A stretch of 64,000 nucleotides of DNA. Origin: Paenibacillus rhizovicinus (GTDB lineage: Bacteria > Bacillota > Bacilli > Paenibacillales > Paenibacillaceae). The DNA is taken from the NCBI RefSeq assembly GCF_010365285.1, contig NZ_CP048286.1:2189001-2253000 (forward strand), in the 5' to 3' direction. The translations under genes were made by a program, and so were the position numbers. Positions 1 to 8,452 of the stretch are shown here, in pieces. The notes under the pieces were generated by a model. That model ran no database searches. It saw only the letters and a list, made by a program, of their open reading frames with translations, and was not told the DNA's origin. The stretch's first letter is position 1. Each line of letters begins with the position of its first letter.

Positions 1-250
1 CAGCTAGAATGTCTTTATTGGCAACGCCTTCAGAACCCCACAAATAATAAACCAGCTTAACCTCTTTGGAAATGTCTACGCCGCCCGCGGTGTTCGCGGA
101 TGCATTCGTCGCATTCGCCGCATTCGACCCATTGGACTCCGCGGACGAAGTGTTGTTGTCATCATTGGATGACCCACACCCGGCCAGCAGGCCGCCCATC
201 ATCGTAAACGCCAGTAAAATGCCTGAAACTTTCTTGCTCTTGTTTCTCAT
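1..250 (-). CDS. Sugar ABC transporter substrate-binding lipoprotein, N-terminal part (cut by window edge)
   Basis: Only the first 83 codons are in the window. The start is ATG at 250, preceded by GGGAGG at good spacing. The product opens with a basic signal peptide ending in the lipobox LLAGC (Cys25, the expected lipidation site). An Asn/Ser/Ala-rich linker of about 35 residues follows, then the first strand of the mature domain (KLVYYLWGSEGVANKD), which resembles the LplA-type family of solute-binding proteins. It should sit outside the membrane and pass a sugar to the two permeases encoded just upstream (319-2178). The gap to the permease is 68 bp, so the three genes are probably co-transcribed. 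The ligand cannot be told from this fragment. Confidence 0.85.
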   Translation of the reverse strand, partial: MRNKSKKVSGILLAFTMMGGLLAGCGSSNDDNNTSSAESNGSNAANATNASANTAGGVDISKEVKLVYYLWGSEGVANKDILA

Positions 251-318
251 TTTCTCGCCTCCCTATTATGGTTGCAAAGCTTTCTATAATAGATGTCCTT
301 TTTGGAGAGGAACATGTA

Positions 319-1218
319 TTAGCCCTTAACCGCGCCAATCGTAAGACCCGATACAAAATAACGCTGAGCAAACGGATACAACAGGATGATCGGACCCGTA
401 GCCATGACCGCAGTAGCCATCTTAATGGATTGCGACGGCAAGTCCGCCGAATTGATGACCGCGCCCTGATTTATAAGCGCTTGCACGTTCGTCTGATTAA
501 TCATGCGCTGCAAGACGTATTGCAACGGAAACTTGTCCGGCGTCTGGATATACAGCATGCCGTTGTACCATTCGTTCCAGAAGCCAAGGGCCGAGAACAG
601 ACCGATGGTCGCAAGCGCCGGAATCGCCAGCGGCATGAAGATTTGCCAGTAGATCCGGAAATCGCCCGCCCCGTCAATGGTGGCTGATTCATACAAGGAA
701 TCGGGAATCGACTTCATGAAATTCCGCATCAGGAAGATCGACCATGCGCCGACGACGCCCGGCAAGATCATCGCGAACAGGCTGTCCTTCAGATGCAAAT
801 ATTTGACCATGAGGATATAACTCGGAATTAAGCCGCCGGCGAAGAGCGTCGTAAAGTAGATCATGAAGGAGAAGAAGTGACGATACTTGAAGTCCTTCCG
901 GTTCAGCACGAACCCTGCCATCGACATCATCAGCAATCCGGCAACGGTACCGATAACCGTAATGAAGATCGTGACGCCGTAGGCCTTGGATAATACCGTC
1001 GAGTTACGGAACAGCAGCTCGTAAGCCTTCAGGGAAAAATGGTTCGGAATGAGCTTGTAGCCTTCGCGAACGATTTCCTGCTCATTCATGAAGGAGGAAG
1101 AAATCATCAGGACGAACGGAAACGCACAAGCCAGAGCGAAGCAAAAGATGCATACATAACTGATCGCTTTAATGAGAAAGCTGCTGAAATCCTCTTTCCC
1201 CACCGTTTTGGTACCCAT
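319..1218 (-). CDS. Carbohydrate ABC transporter permease, LplC/YtcP type
   Basis: A 299-aa integral membrane protein with about six hydrophobic segments. The EAA loop that contacts the ATPase is seen around residues 175-200 (ESATIDGAG followed by IFMPLAIP). The C-terminus (GLTIGAVKG) is the typical end of LplC-like permeases. It is the second permease of a binding-protein-dependent sugar importer and should pair with the LplB-like permease 15 bp upstream. No ATPase is encoded here, as is usual for this family, which commonly borrows a shared MsmX-type ATPase. Confidence 0.92.
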   Translation of the reverse strand: MGTKTVGKEDFSSFLIKAISYVCIFCFALACAFPFVLMISSSFMNEQEIVREGYKLIPNHFSLKAYELLFRNSTVLSKAYGVTIFITVIGTVAGLLMMSMAGFVLNRKDFKYRHFFSFMIYFTTLFAGGLIPSYILMVKYLHLKDSLFAMILPGVVGAWSIFLMRNFMKSIPDSLYESATIDGAGDFRIYWQIFMPLAIPALATIGLFSALGFWNEWYNGMLYIQTPDKFPLQYVLQRMINQTNVQALINQGAVINSADLPSQSIKMATAVMATGPIILLYPFAQRYFVSGLTIGAVKG

Positions 1219-1233
1219 TGTCTTAACCTCCTC

Positions 1234-2178
1234 CTAGAATAAAGCGCTATCCGGCTCGATTTTGCGAACGATTAAATTAACGACCAATACGATGACCAAA
1301 CCGAAGATCGATTGATAGAATCCGACTGCCGCGCCCATGGAGAAGTTGAACTGCCCGACGAGGCTGCGGAAGACGTACGTATCGATGATATCCGTTTGCG
1401 GATAGAGCACCGAGTTGGTGCCGATCAAGTTGTAGAACAGATCGAACGAGCCTTTGAGAATGCCGCCAAGTCCGAACAGCAGCAGCAGAATGAACGTCGG
1501 TTTCAGCATCGGCAAGGTCATGTGGCGGATGCGCTGCCATTTGCTGGCCCCATCCATGTATGCCGCTTCATAGAGCTCATTGCTGATGCCCGTAATCGTG
1601 GCCAGGTAGACGATCATGCCGTAACCGGTTGCGCTCCAAATCTTGAACGCGACGATGATGTACTTCCAAATGTCAGGGTTGGAATAGAACTCGTAGCGCT
1701 CGAAGCCGAGCGAGGTCAGGACCGTATTGACGAAGCCGGAGTCGTAATTGAACATGTTGTAGGCAAATACGCCGACGATAACCATCGAGATGAAGTATGG
1801 AAGCAGGAGAACGGATTGCGTAATCTTCTTGAACCATTTGCCCGAAATTTCGGCGAGCATTACGGCAAAGACGATTTGGATAACGTTGCCCAGCGCGAGA
1901 AATACAAAGTTGTAAAGCAGCGTGTTCTTCGTGATGTTCCACAGATCGCCGTTCTTGAACAGGAATTGAAAATTGTCCAGTCCGACGAATTTGCTGCCGA
2001 AGATGCCGTTCCGGATATTAAAGTCGACAAACGCGACATAAGCCCCCGGCATGACCAAATAGTGAAAAACAACAAAGTATACGATGATGGGCAAAAGCAT
2101 AAGGAACATCACTTTGTTCTTCCAAATCTCCTGCAGTACATTACGGCTATGAAGCTTGACTCTACTGATGACCTGCAT
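1234..2178 (-). CDS. Carbohydrate ABC transporter permease, LplB/YteP type
   Basis: A 314-aa membrane protein. I place the start at ATG 2178 because GGAGGT lies seven bases before it; an in-frame start 15 bases further upstream would overlap that ribosome site. The protein begins with a cytoplasmic basic stretch (WKNKVMFLMLLPIIVYFVVF) and has six predicted membrane spans. Its EAA loop reads ELYEAAYMDGASKWQRIRH then LPMLKP. It ends in RKIEPDSALF, close to the typical LplB-family ending. It is the first gene of the LacI-controlled operon and is preceded by the promoter and operators described separately. Confidence 0.92.
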   Translation of the reverse strand: MQVISRVKLHSRNVLQEIWKNKVMFLMLLPIIVYFVVFHYLVMPGAYVAFVDFNIRNGIFGSKFVGLDNFQFLFKNGDLWNITKNTLLYNFVFLALGNVIQIVFAVMLAEISGKWFKKITQSVLLLPYFISMVIVGVFAYNMFNYDSGFVNTVLTSLGFERYEFYSNPDIWKYIIVAFKIWSATGYGMIVYLATITGISNELYEAAYMDGASKWQRIRHMTLPMLKPTFILLLLFGLGGILKGSFDLFYNLIGTNSVLYPQTDIIDTYVFRSLVGQFNFSMGAAVGFYQSIFGLVIVLVVNLIVRKIEPDSALF

Positions 2179-2239
2179 GCAGCCTACCTCCATTATGGTA
2201 ACGTTCTTCCTAATGCTTAAGATTGCGCTTACAACACTA

Positions 2240-2249
2240 GAAACGTTTC
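2240..2249. promoter_or_regulatory. LacI-type operator (copy in operon leader)
   Basis: Perfect palindrome GAAACGTTTC with a central CpG, the usual form of LacI/GalR operators. It lies 62 bp upstream of the permease start, inside the 5' leader. Its flank (CGATTTTCG) is repeated exactly at the copy at 2533. Confidence 0.75.
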
Positions 2250-2355
2250 GATTTTCGATAATACTTATTGCCTATTTCCTCTTGGAAACAGGAAAATCGA
2301 AGAAAAACCGTTAAGAACTCTCATCATTACCAGTTACACTGTTTAATGCGTCGTT

Positions 2356-2365
2356 GAAACGTTTC
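2356..2365. promoter_or_regulatory. LacI-type operator at the transcription start
   Basis: GAAACGTTTC palindrome lying 10 bp downstream of the proposed -10 box, so a bound repressor would cover the start point. It matches the operator in front of the adjacent lacI gene, which suggests that this LacI regulates the transporter. Confidence 0.8.
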
Positions 2366-2375
2366 TCTAAATCGA

Positions 2376-2404
2376 ATATTACACCATGATTTCATCGAAA
2401 TCAA
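2376..2404 (-). promoter_or_regulatory. Promoter of the sugar-transporter operon
   Basis: TTGATT and TAATAT hexamers separated by 17 bp on the minus strand, a good sigma-A match. Transcription would start near 2368, inside the operator zone, leaving a leader of about 190 nt. The rest of the interval 2179-2621 holds only the three operators and no open frame that I would support. Confidence 0.7.
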
Positions 2405-2532
2405 TCCTTTTTTTGGGATGTATTCGCTCCCAAATTTTGCGTTTTTTCTTGAAATCACGAAAAAAACGCGTCAGAAAAATCCCCGGTCCTGATCAATTCC
2501 CATGCATACAAGCAAGAACCGCATCATCCGGA

Positions 2533-2542
2533 GAAACGTTTC
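2533..2542. promoter_or_regulatory. LacI-type operator (upstream copy)
   Basis: Third GAAACGTTTC palindrome of this interval, about 130 bp upstream of the promoter and near the 3' end of lacI. Together with the other two copies it could support DNA looping by a tetrameric or paired LacI protein. Looping is inference. Confidence 0.7.
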
Positions 2543-2621
2543 GATTTTCGGGCGAATTGAGCCCTTTTTTCCGCGCATAGGAATGCCTGATCAAGGCCAG
2601 GATTTTCGCCCTCGCCTTGCG

Positions 2622-3605
2622 CTACTTGGATGTCCCGACTGATTTCCCCTTCAATAGGGTTACATAGATCCTTTCATTCTCCACCGCATCGCTATTGATA
2701 AGCTTCACCAGCTGTTCCGCGGCAAGCGCGCCCCATTTGCGCTTCGAATAATCGATCGTGGATAAACGCGGCTGGGAATACGAAGCCAGTTCCATATTAT
2801 CGAAACCAATGATATGTATGTGCTCCCCGACCTGTATATCCGAGTGATGCTCCGCGATGTAATTCATCATGCCGATCGCCATCTCGTCATTGAAACAAAA
2901 CACGGCCGCGGCGGCCTGCCCGTCCCGTCTGCCTGCCATGATTGCCTTGGCGGCGAGTTCTCCGCCTTCCTTGTTGAAATCGCCTTCAATAACGTGCAGT
3001 TGAACGCCGGCAGTCCGCTCTACGACTTGCATGACCGCTTGCAGGCGCTGCTTCGAATCATAGGAGCTGCCCGGTCCCGTTACCGCGTAAATCTCCCGGT
3101 GTCCTTCTTCGATCAGATATTCGGTTGCGAGCGTAGCTCCCGCTTTGTTGTCCAGCAGCACTTGGTTGATGTTCGGATGCGCCAGCTCCCGGTCCAGTAC
3201 GACCAGCTTATGCCCGCGGTCCGCGTAGCGAATCAGATCCTCGCTGTCGAAGGTCACGTCCAAGATAATAGCGCCGTCTATCATGCGCTCGGGCAGCATC
3301 CAATGGGACTGCTTGCCGCTGCATACGATGAGCTCGTAGCCTTTGCGAGTCAATGTCTCCTTCGTTCCTTGCAGGAGATCGCCATAGAATGCGCCGCTGA
3401 AATCCGTAAGGAAGATACCGATGATCTTCGTTTCCCTTGTCTTGAGCGATCTAGCAGCAGCGTTCGGAATATAGTTCAATTCTTTCGCGATAGCCAGTAT
3501 TCGTTCCGTCGTCTCGGGAGTCACCTTAGGGCTGCCGTTAAGCGCATAAGAGACAGTAGAGATCGAGACCCCGGCTTGTTTAGCAATATCCTTAATCGTA
3601 GCCAC
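2622..3605 (-). CDS. LacI family transcriptional regulator
   Basis: 327 aa if it starts at GTG 3605, which has AGGGAG eight bases upstream; a GTG at 3614 is also in frame but too close to that site. The N-terminus is a LacI helix-turn-helix (ATIKDIAKQAGVSISTVSYA), followed by the hinge helix region (NAAARSLKTR) and a periplasmic-binding-protein-like effector domain (IGIFLTDFSGAFYG onward). It is a DNA-binding repressor or activator that responds to a sugar. Identical GAAACGTTTC sites lie before this gene and before the transporter operon, so it probably controls both itself and the importer. Confidence 0.93.
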   Translation of the reverse strand: MATIKDIAKQAGVSISTVSYALNGSPKVTPETTERILAIAKELNYIPNAAARSLKTRETKIIGIFLTDFSGAFYGDLLQGTKETLTRKGYELIVCSGKQSHWMLPERMIDGAIILDVTFDSEDLIRYADRGHKLVVLDRELAHPNINQVLLDNKAGATLATEYLIEEGHREIYAVTGPGSSYDSKQRLQAVMQVVERTAGVQLHVIEGDFNKEGGELAAKAIMAGRRDGQAAAAVFCFNDEMAIGMMNYIAEHHSDIQVGEHIHIIGFDNMELASYSQPRLSTIDYSKRKWGALAAEQLVKLINSDAVENERIYVTLLKGKSVGTSK

Positions 3606-3672
3606 TTCATTCACTCCCTATCTTCCATTATCCAACCTTTTATCTTCTTAACCTGTTGAATCGAAACCAATC

Positions 3673-3682
3673 GAAACGTTTC
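3673..3682. promoter_or_regulatory. LacI-type operator of lacI (autoregulation)
   Basis: GAAACGTTTC palindrome about 68 bp upstream of the lacI start and just downstream of its promoter. It is identical to the three sites in front of the transporter operon. Confidence 0.8.
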
Positions 3683-3700
3683 TATTCGTACTTTGTTTGA

Positions 3701-3729
3701 ATTATAAACAATCCAACATGAACCGTCAA
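3701..3729 (-). promoter_or_regulatory. Promoter of the lacI gene
   Basis: TTGACG and a perfect TATAAT separated by 17 bp on the minus strand. The predicted start is near 3695, so the operator at 3673 sits roughly at +13 to +22. The interval 3606-4023 otherwise contains only the terminator of the next operon. Confidence 0.8.
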
Positions 3730-3915
3730 TGATCGTTTCGATCAAGGTTTATCCTTACGAACCGTATTGGAACGGTTCGCGTTCGGACCGGAGATGCGGC
3801 ATACAAGCGTTTTCATTGTTTACATTTCGATATGAGTCGAAAATATCCTTTAATTCCTGGCTCGCCGCGAATGCGTTTGTTCGATGCCCGGCAGCGGGTA
3901 CAAGTACGTCAAACG

Positions 3916-3964
3916 AAACGCAAACGGCCGTCGACGATGAGATCGTTGACGGCCGTTTGCGTTT
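3916..3964 (-). terminator. Rho-independent terminator of the glycerophosphodiesterase operon
   Basis: Two 23-nt arms with a single mismatch and a 3-nt loop (AAACGCAAACGGCCGTC... and its complement). On the minus strand it is followed by a T-rich stretch (TTTCGTTTGACG). It lies 60 bp past the stop codon at 4024, so it ends the long operon that runs from 11.6 kb. Confidence 0.75.
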
Positions 3965-4023
3965 ATTCGGTTCTTTTCTGCCTTTTCTAGCTTTCTTGCC
4001 TTGTCTGCCTTACCGATTACCAG

Positions 4024-4794
4024 TTAACGCTCTATGCGAAGCCGTTCCCGTTCCTGCTTCACTTGCATTAAGGCCGCCACGTTGCGGGACGTGATCGAAT
4101 GCACGCCCCAATCGGCGTATCGGTTCATGAGCGCCTCTTCCTCGACCGTCCACACGTAGACGGGCAGCCCGAGCTCCCCGGCATACGCCACGAATTCCTG
4201 CTGCAGGATGCCATGATAGATATTAATGCCGAAGCAAGAGGCAGCGCGGGCAGCCTCGCATGTTTGAATCATCGCCTCCCGGTAGGGCAAGGACTTGAAC
4301 GGCTCGACATCCGTGTTCAGCAGCTTGGACATCTCCGGCTGCAGCCGCTCGGCCAGCAGCGCCCGTTCCGGATCGCAGCCCGAGAAGAAGGCTTGGTTCG
4401 ACAAGCCGAATTTGCGTACCAGCGCCGCGGCAGGCTCGATGGCCGCATCGACCTTCAAGTCCAAATTCACGATGACGCCGGAAGCTTCCACGAATGGCAG
4501 CATGTCTTCCAGCCTGAGGATGCCGGCCGTTTCGCCGCGCTCCGTTTCGAATCGCAGTTCGCTTAATTCCGCATACGTCATGTCCGCTATATTCACATTC
4601 AACCGTTCCACGGTTAGACATTCATCGTCATGGGCCAGTACCGGGACGCCGTCCCTGGTCACCCGGATATCCTCTTCCACCACATCGGCGCCGAGCTCGA
4701 TTCCGATTCGAATCGAACGCAGCGTATGCGCCGCGGTGTTCATGCTTCCGGCGTGAGCCGTAATCAATGGAAAACTTCGCGTCATTCCATTCAC
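4024..4794 (-). CDS. Glycerophosphodiester phosphodiesterase family protein
   Basis: 256 aa, the normal size for bacterial GDPD enzymes, which hydrolyse glycerophosphodiesters to glycerol-3-phosphate and an alcohol using a TIM barrel. The metal and catalytic set is visible: His14, Glu40, Asp42 (GADVVEEDI) and His55 (DGVPVLAHDD). The usual HRG motif is HAG here, so the arginine that normally contacts the phosphate is replaced by Ala15. This may change the substrate or the reaction. No signal peptide is present, so it should act in the cytoplasm. It is the last gene of an ABC-transporter operon, 30 bp behind a PHP-domain gene, which suggests that it processes the imported compound. Confidence 0.85.
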   Translation of the reverse strand: MNGMTRSFPLITAHAGSMNTAAHTLRSIRIGIELGADVVEEDIRVTRDGVPVLAHDDECLTVERLNVNIADMTYAELSELRFETERGETAGILRLEDMLPFVEASGVIVNLDLKVDAAIEPAAALVRKFGLSNQAFFSGCDPERALLAERLQPEMSKLLNTDVEPFKSLPYREAMIQTCEAARAASCFGINIYHGILQQEFVAYAGELGLPVYVWTVEEEALMNRYADWGVHSITSRNVAALMQVKQERERLRIER

Positions 4795-4824
4795 ACTCCT
4801 GAACGTTTAGTCGAGCAGCCGTTC

Positions 4825-5820
4825 TTATTCCGCTGACGCGTATATCGCATTCGTGAAGGCGATCATCGTGCGTACGCCGCGCACGGTTCCCTTAAGCTCC
4901 GCTCGAACCCATCTCCATGCATCGCCGGGAATAGCGAAGCGATAATCCGACTGCGCCAAGCTTGCCTGCTGTTCGCCAATACTACCTGAATTGCTCATGA
5001 GAACAAGGGTATAACCTGCTTCCGGATACTCCCACAAGCCTGCCCGAACATGAAAATCAATGTTTACGACAGCTTCATAACGCTCGGTTCGATCCTGCTC
5101 CGGCACGCAATCTCCAATGCCATACGCCGCCGACGCCGATCGCAGCTCCACTGTCACAAGCGGCCCCATCGTCACCGATGCCCTGCCTGCGGCCAGCGCG
5201 CGCACCGCTTGTTCCGTCACGCTGCCTTCCGCTTCGTCGAGCAGCAAATACGTAACGGACAGCGGAGTTTCCGTCTGCTCCTGCACATGCCAATCCCGTC
5301 CGGATGTCGCCGCGATCCGGAAGCCTTCGTTCAACCGCTCGGTCCATAGACGGAACGCGCGGGCATTGTCCGTCTTGATCGACGGAAACGTACCTGACCA
5401 TACCTCGATATAATCGAGCTTGTTCCAATCTTGGATCTCGAACTCCCAGAAGCAGCCCGTGCACATCGGACTTCCGATGCGATACGGATGCGCCATGCCG
5501 GCGATCCCGCCGTGCGCGTGCACCTGTTCGATGCCCCTGTCGATATCCCCCGGGCCTGCAGGACGCCAGTCCACGAACTCGGTCAGTCCGATCGTGACCA
5601 TATGCCCGTAGAACGTCGTCCATTCCATGCCCGAAATGATCGTCATGCCGGTCTCTTGCTCGATGCTCTCCCTGTCCTTCAAGCCGGTCATCGTATTGTG
5701 GTCGGTCAGCGCAATGCAGTCAAAGCCGAGCGCCCGCGCTCCCCGCGCAAGCTCCTGCAAGGATTGCCTGCCGTCGCTGTGATCCGTATGACTGTGCAGC
5801 TCGCATGCCATCCAGCGCAT
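4825..5820 (-). CDS. PHP-domain metal-dependent phosphoesterase (CehA/McbA-like)
   Basis: 331 aa. The N-terminus carries the PHP signature LHSHTDHSDG (His9, His11, Asp16) and then ALTDHN near residue 40. Further metal-ligand candidates are MAHPYRIG in the middle and TSGRDWHV in the second half. The C-terminal 100 residues look like a beta-rich accessory domain. PHP proteins are trinuclear-metal phosphoesterases; members linked to transport operons often act on small phosphodiesters or phosphomonoesters. The gene is 5 bp downstream of the 155-aa gene and 30 bp upstream of the GDPD gene. Two metallo-phosphoesterases in a row suggest stepwise breakdown of one imported substrate. Confidence 0.85.
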   Translation of the reverse strand: MRWMACELHSHTDHSDGRQSLQELARGARALGFDCIALTDHNTMTGLKDRESIEQETGMTIISGMEWTTFYGHMVTIGLTEFVDWRPAGPGDIDRGIEQVHAHGGIAGMAHPYRIGSPMCTGCFWEFEIQDWNKLDYIEVWSGTFPSIKTDNARAFRLWTERLNEGFRIAATSGRDWHVQEQTETPLSVTYLLLDEAEGSVTEQAVRALAAGRASVTMGPLVTVELRSASAAYGIGDCVPEQDRTERYEAVVNIDFHVRAGLWEYPEAGYTLVLMSNSGSIGEQQASLAQSDYRFAIPGDAWRWVRAELKGTVRGVRTMIAFTNAIYASAE

Positions 5821-5825
5821 GATTG

Positions 5826-6293
5826 TCAGGCCTCCTCATGATGAATTCGCAACCGGTAACGGCAATCGTCCGTCACGATCGCATGCAGACTTAACGTAAC
5901 TCGCCACAACCCCTCGATCAGTTCGCCGCCGGAAAAACCCGGCGATGCTTCCCGCCCGCCGATGAACAGCAGCTGCTCGGGGTCGTGCCGATGGCCGGCG
6001 CCGCGGTGCCGGTCCGGGTCGTCGACCGAGACGGTTATTAAATTCTTGAGCGGCAGGAACGATTCCCACTTCTCCATGAGACGCTCGCGCTGCGCGGGCT
6101 CGGTATACTTCTCGACGCCGGCCGCGATCAGCGGCAGCGACTGCTCCCGGTCCTCGAGGTTCTTCGGTTCATACGCGAAATCGATCCAGAGCTTGCCTCC
6201 GCGACGGTCCAAATGAAAGCTATACGCAATATGCGTCTTGGAGCAGACCGGCTTGACCAGCCCTTCCGCTTCCAGAACAAGGCGTTTCGTCAC
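5826..6293 (-). CDS. Conserved hypothetical protein, transporter-operon associated
   Basis: 155 aa, soluble, without signal peptide or membrane span. I do not recognise the family. It alternates short beta-like stretches (THIAYSFHLDRRGGKLWIDF, LWRVTLSLHAIVTDDCRYRL), and the middle carries a His/Arg/Asp-rich segment (DDPDRHRGAGHRHDPEQ) that could bind a metal or phosphate. Its start overlaps the permease stop by four bases and its stop is 5 bp from the PHP gene, so it is tightly coupled to both. A small beta-sandwich partner of the PHP enzyme is a possible role, but this is only inference from position and composition. Confidence 0.75.
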   Translation of the reverse strand: MTKRLVLEAEGLVKPVCSKTHIAYSFHLDRRGGKLWIDFAYEPKNLEDREQSLPLIAAGVEKYTEPAQRERLMEKWESFLPLKNLITVSVDDPDRHRGAGHRHDPEQLLFIGGREASPGFSGGELIEGLWRVTLSLHAIVTDDCRYRLRIHHEEA

Positions 6294-7135
6294 GAACGCG
6301 CACCTTCTTCCTTCACCATGCTGCGAATGTAGAAATACCCCATGACCGAACAGAGCAGGAACGTGAAGAACGCCAGCGCGGATGCCTGTTCCTTCTCTTG
6401 GAATACGCCGAAGATCTGCTCCATCGACACGCCCAGCATTTGCGGCGCGTTCGGACCGAGCAGGAATGGCGCGGTAAACGATCCGATGACGCCCATGAAG
6501 ACGAAGGTGACCGCCACGAGCAGCGTCTTATAGGTAAGCGGCAGAATGAACCGGGTAAAGAGGCGCAGCTTCCCCGCTCCTACGTCCTTCGCGCTTTCCA
6601 TGACCGAATCCGGCACGCCCGCCAAGGCGGAGCCGAGCAGCATGGTCGTGAACGGAATGTTAAACCATAAATTCGCGATGATGATGCCTTTCATATCGAA
6701 AATAATGCGCGGAATTTCGCCGCCGCCAAGCAGCAGTACCCAGCGGGACAGCCAGCCGTGGTTGCCCAGCAGCTGAATCAGGCCGTACGTCGCGATGACC
6801 GACGGGATAAAGATCGGAATCATGTACATATTCCGGATCCAAGCGACTAATTTGCCTTTATTGAAACGCATGTAAGCGGCCAGCGCATAGCTGATAATAA
6901 GCACGATCACGACCGAGATAACCGTCACTTCCAGCGAGAATACGATGTTTTGGCGCATCAGCTTGTCGGTGAACAGGTATTTGTAATTCGACAGATCGTA
7001 CCCGCCATCCTTGTTGACCAGACTTTCCTTGAAGGAGACTGCGATCGGAATGACCACCGTGACGAACAGCAGAAGAAAAGAGGGGATGACCAGAAGCAGT
7101 CCCAGTATCCCCATTTTCACTTGTTTCGTCATCAT
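6290..7135 (-). CDS. ABC transporter permease (UgpA/PotB-like)
   Basis: 281 aa with six hydrophobic segments, beginning VKMGILGLLLVIPSFLLLFV. The EAA loop is around residues 185-210 (DSVMESAKDVGAGKLRLF, then FILPLT). It is the first permease half of the importer; the other half is at 9623. Its start overlaps the binding-protein stop by four bases (ATGA). The type matches importers of polyamines, iron or glycerol-phosphate compounds rather than the LplBC sugar class. Confidence 0.9.
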   Translation of the reverse strand: MMTKQVKMGILGLLLVIPSFLLLFVTVVIPIAVSFKESLVNKDGGYDLSNYKYLFTDKLMRQNIVFSLEVTVISVVIVLIISYALAAYMRFNKGKLVAWIRNMYMIPIFIPSVIATYGLIQLLGNHGWLSRWVLLLGGGEIPRIIFDMKGIIIANLWFNIPFTTMLLGSALAGVPDSVMESAKDVGAGKLRLFTRFILPLTYKTLLVAVTFVFMGVIGSFTAPFLLGPNAPQMLGVSMEQIFGVFQEKEQASALAFFTFLLCSVMGYFYIRSMVKEEGARS

Positions 7136-8379
7136 TGCGCAGCTACGTCGCTCTGCCAGCGTTTGTTGATGTCGTCGCCCAGATCGCCGATGTTGAACGT
7201 CCGGAAGCCTTCTGCCACGCCTTTGAAGGAATCCTGGATGTCCTGCGGCATGTTCGACAGCTTGATGCCCGGGAAGCCGTGCATGGCGGTTACGACGACG
7301 GATTGCGCTTCCGGCGACAGGACGAAGTTCAGGAATTCATTAACGGCGTCCTTCTTCTCGGACAGCTTCGGCACCATCAGGTACGTCGGACCGCCGGTGA
7401 AACCCGGCGTGATTTGCGCAAGCTTCGTCGTGGCTGGCAGCTGGCCGTTGCCGATTTGCTCAAGCGCCATATCCGACCAAGCCGGGATCATGTCCACTTC
7501 GCCGCTGATGAGCAGATCGAGCGTGCCTTGGTTTTTCTTCGGGTAGATGCCTTTGCCGTATACGTATTTGCCGAGGTCCTTCAGCGTATTGAAGCCTGTG
7601 TCCCACTGCTTCTCGATGCTCGGATCGGTGTTGTGCAGCGCGTCTTCCGGCAGCGTCTTGTAGAGCGTCGTCGTAACGAACGAGCTTCCTGCTCCGCCGG
7701 TGGACGGATCGTTATAAGCGAATTTCTCCGGATTCGCCTTGATCCAGGCGAACAACTCGTCGAGCGTCTTCGGAGGCGTCTGTACCTTCTCGCTGTTGTA
7801 GGCAAGGATAACGGCGGACGATCGATAAGGAACGGCCAGGTTGGAGACGTCTTTCATCGTATTGGCGTCGATGGAGGCGAGGTTGGCGATTTTAGCCGGA
7901 TCGAGCGTTTCCCACAGATCGTCCTTCTGTCCTTGGGTCACGTTGTTCAGGCCGTCTTCGTACAAGTCGATGTCGCCGGAGCCTTTGCCCGCTTTCTTCG
8001 CCGCGAGAATGCGGTCATACGTCGGCTGCGCGCCCGTGCCGGACGGGATGTATACTTCTTTCACCTTAATGTTCGCATGATCCTTCTCGAACATCGGGAT
8101 CAGCGTGTCCCACAAGTTCTTGACGTTCTCGGAGCCCGTGAAGTAGAAGCTGAATTCAACCGGATCGGCCGTCGTGTTCGCCGGGGCCGCGTTGCCGCTT
8201 GCGTTAGCGGCGGCGTTGTCTGCTGCAGCATTGTCCGCCGCGGCGTTATTCGCTTTGCTGTTGTTTGCCGCGCCGGCATTGGCGTTCTCGGCATTATTCG
8301 AGTTCCCGCATCCGGCGAGAAGAGCGGCGGTAACGGTCGTTACGGTCAATAGAGTCAGAGCGGATTTTTTACGCAGCAT
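7132..8379 (-). CDS. ABC transporter substrate-binding lipoprotein
   Basis: 415 aa. The ATG at 8379 follows a strong AAGGAGG. The signal peptide ends in the lipobox LLAGC, followed by a roughly 45-residue low-complexity Asn/Ala linker and then a family 1 or PotD/AfuA-like binding domain (VEFSFYFTGSENVKNLWDTL...). The long linker is typical of surface lipoproteins in this group of bacteria. It should capture the substrate for the permeases at 6290 and 9623. The two phosphoesterases downstream make a phosphate ester a reasonable ligand, but no residue proves this. Confidence 0.9.
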   Translation of the reverse strand: MLRKKSALTLLTVTTVTAALLAGCGNSNNAENANAGAANNSKANNAAADNAAADNAAANASGNAAPANTTADPVEFSFYFTGSENVKNLWDTLIPMFEKDHANIKVKEVYIPSGTGAQPTYDRILAAKKAGKGSGDIDLYEDGLNNVTQGQKDDLWETLDPAKIANLASIDANTMKDVSNLAVPYRSSAVILAYNSEKVQTPPKTLDELFAWIKANPEKFAYNDPSTGGAGSSFVTTTLYKTLPEDALHNTDPSIEKQWDTGFNTLKDLGKYVYGKGIYPKKNQGTLDLLISGEVDMIPAWSDMALEQIGNGQLPATTKLAQITPGFTGGPTYLMVPKLSEKKDAVNEFLNFVLSPEAQSVVVTAMHGFPGIKLSNMPQDIQDSFKGVAEGFRTFNIGDLGDDINKRWQSDVAAQ

Positions 8380-8452
8380 GCTGATTTTGCCTCCTTGGCA
8401 TTGGAAATTCGTTTGGGATTCTTGTTACGAGATTCGTTAGGGACCGGTAGGA

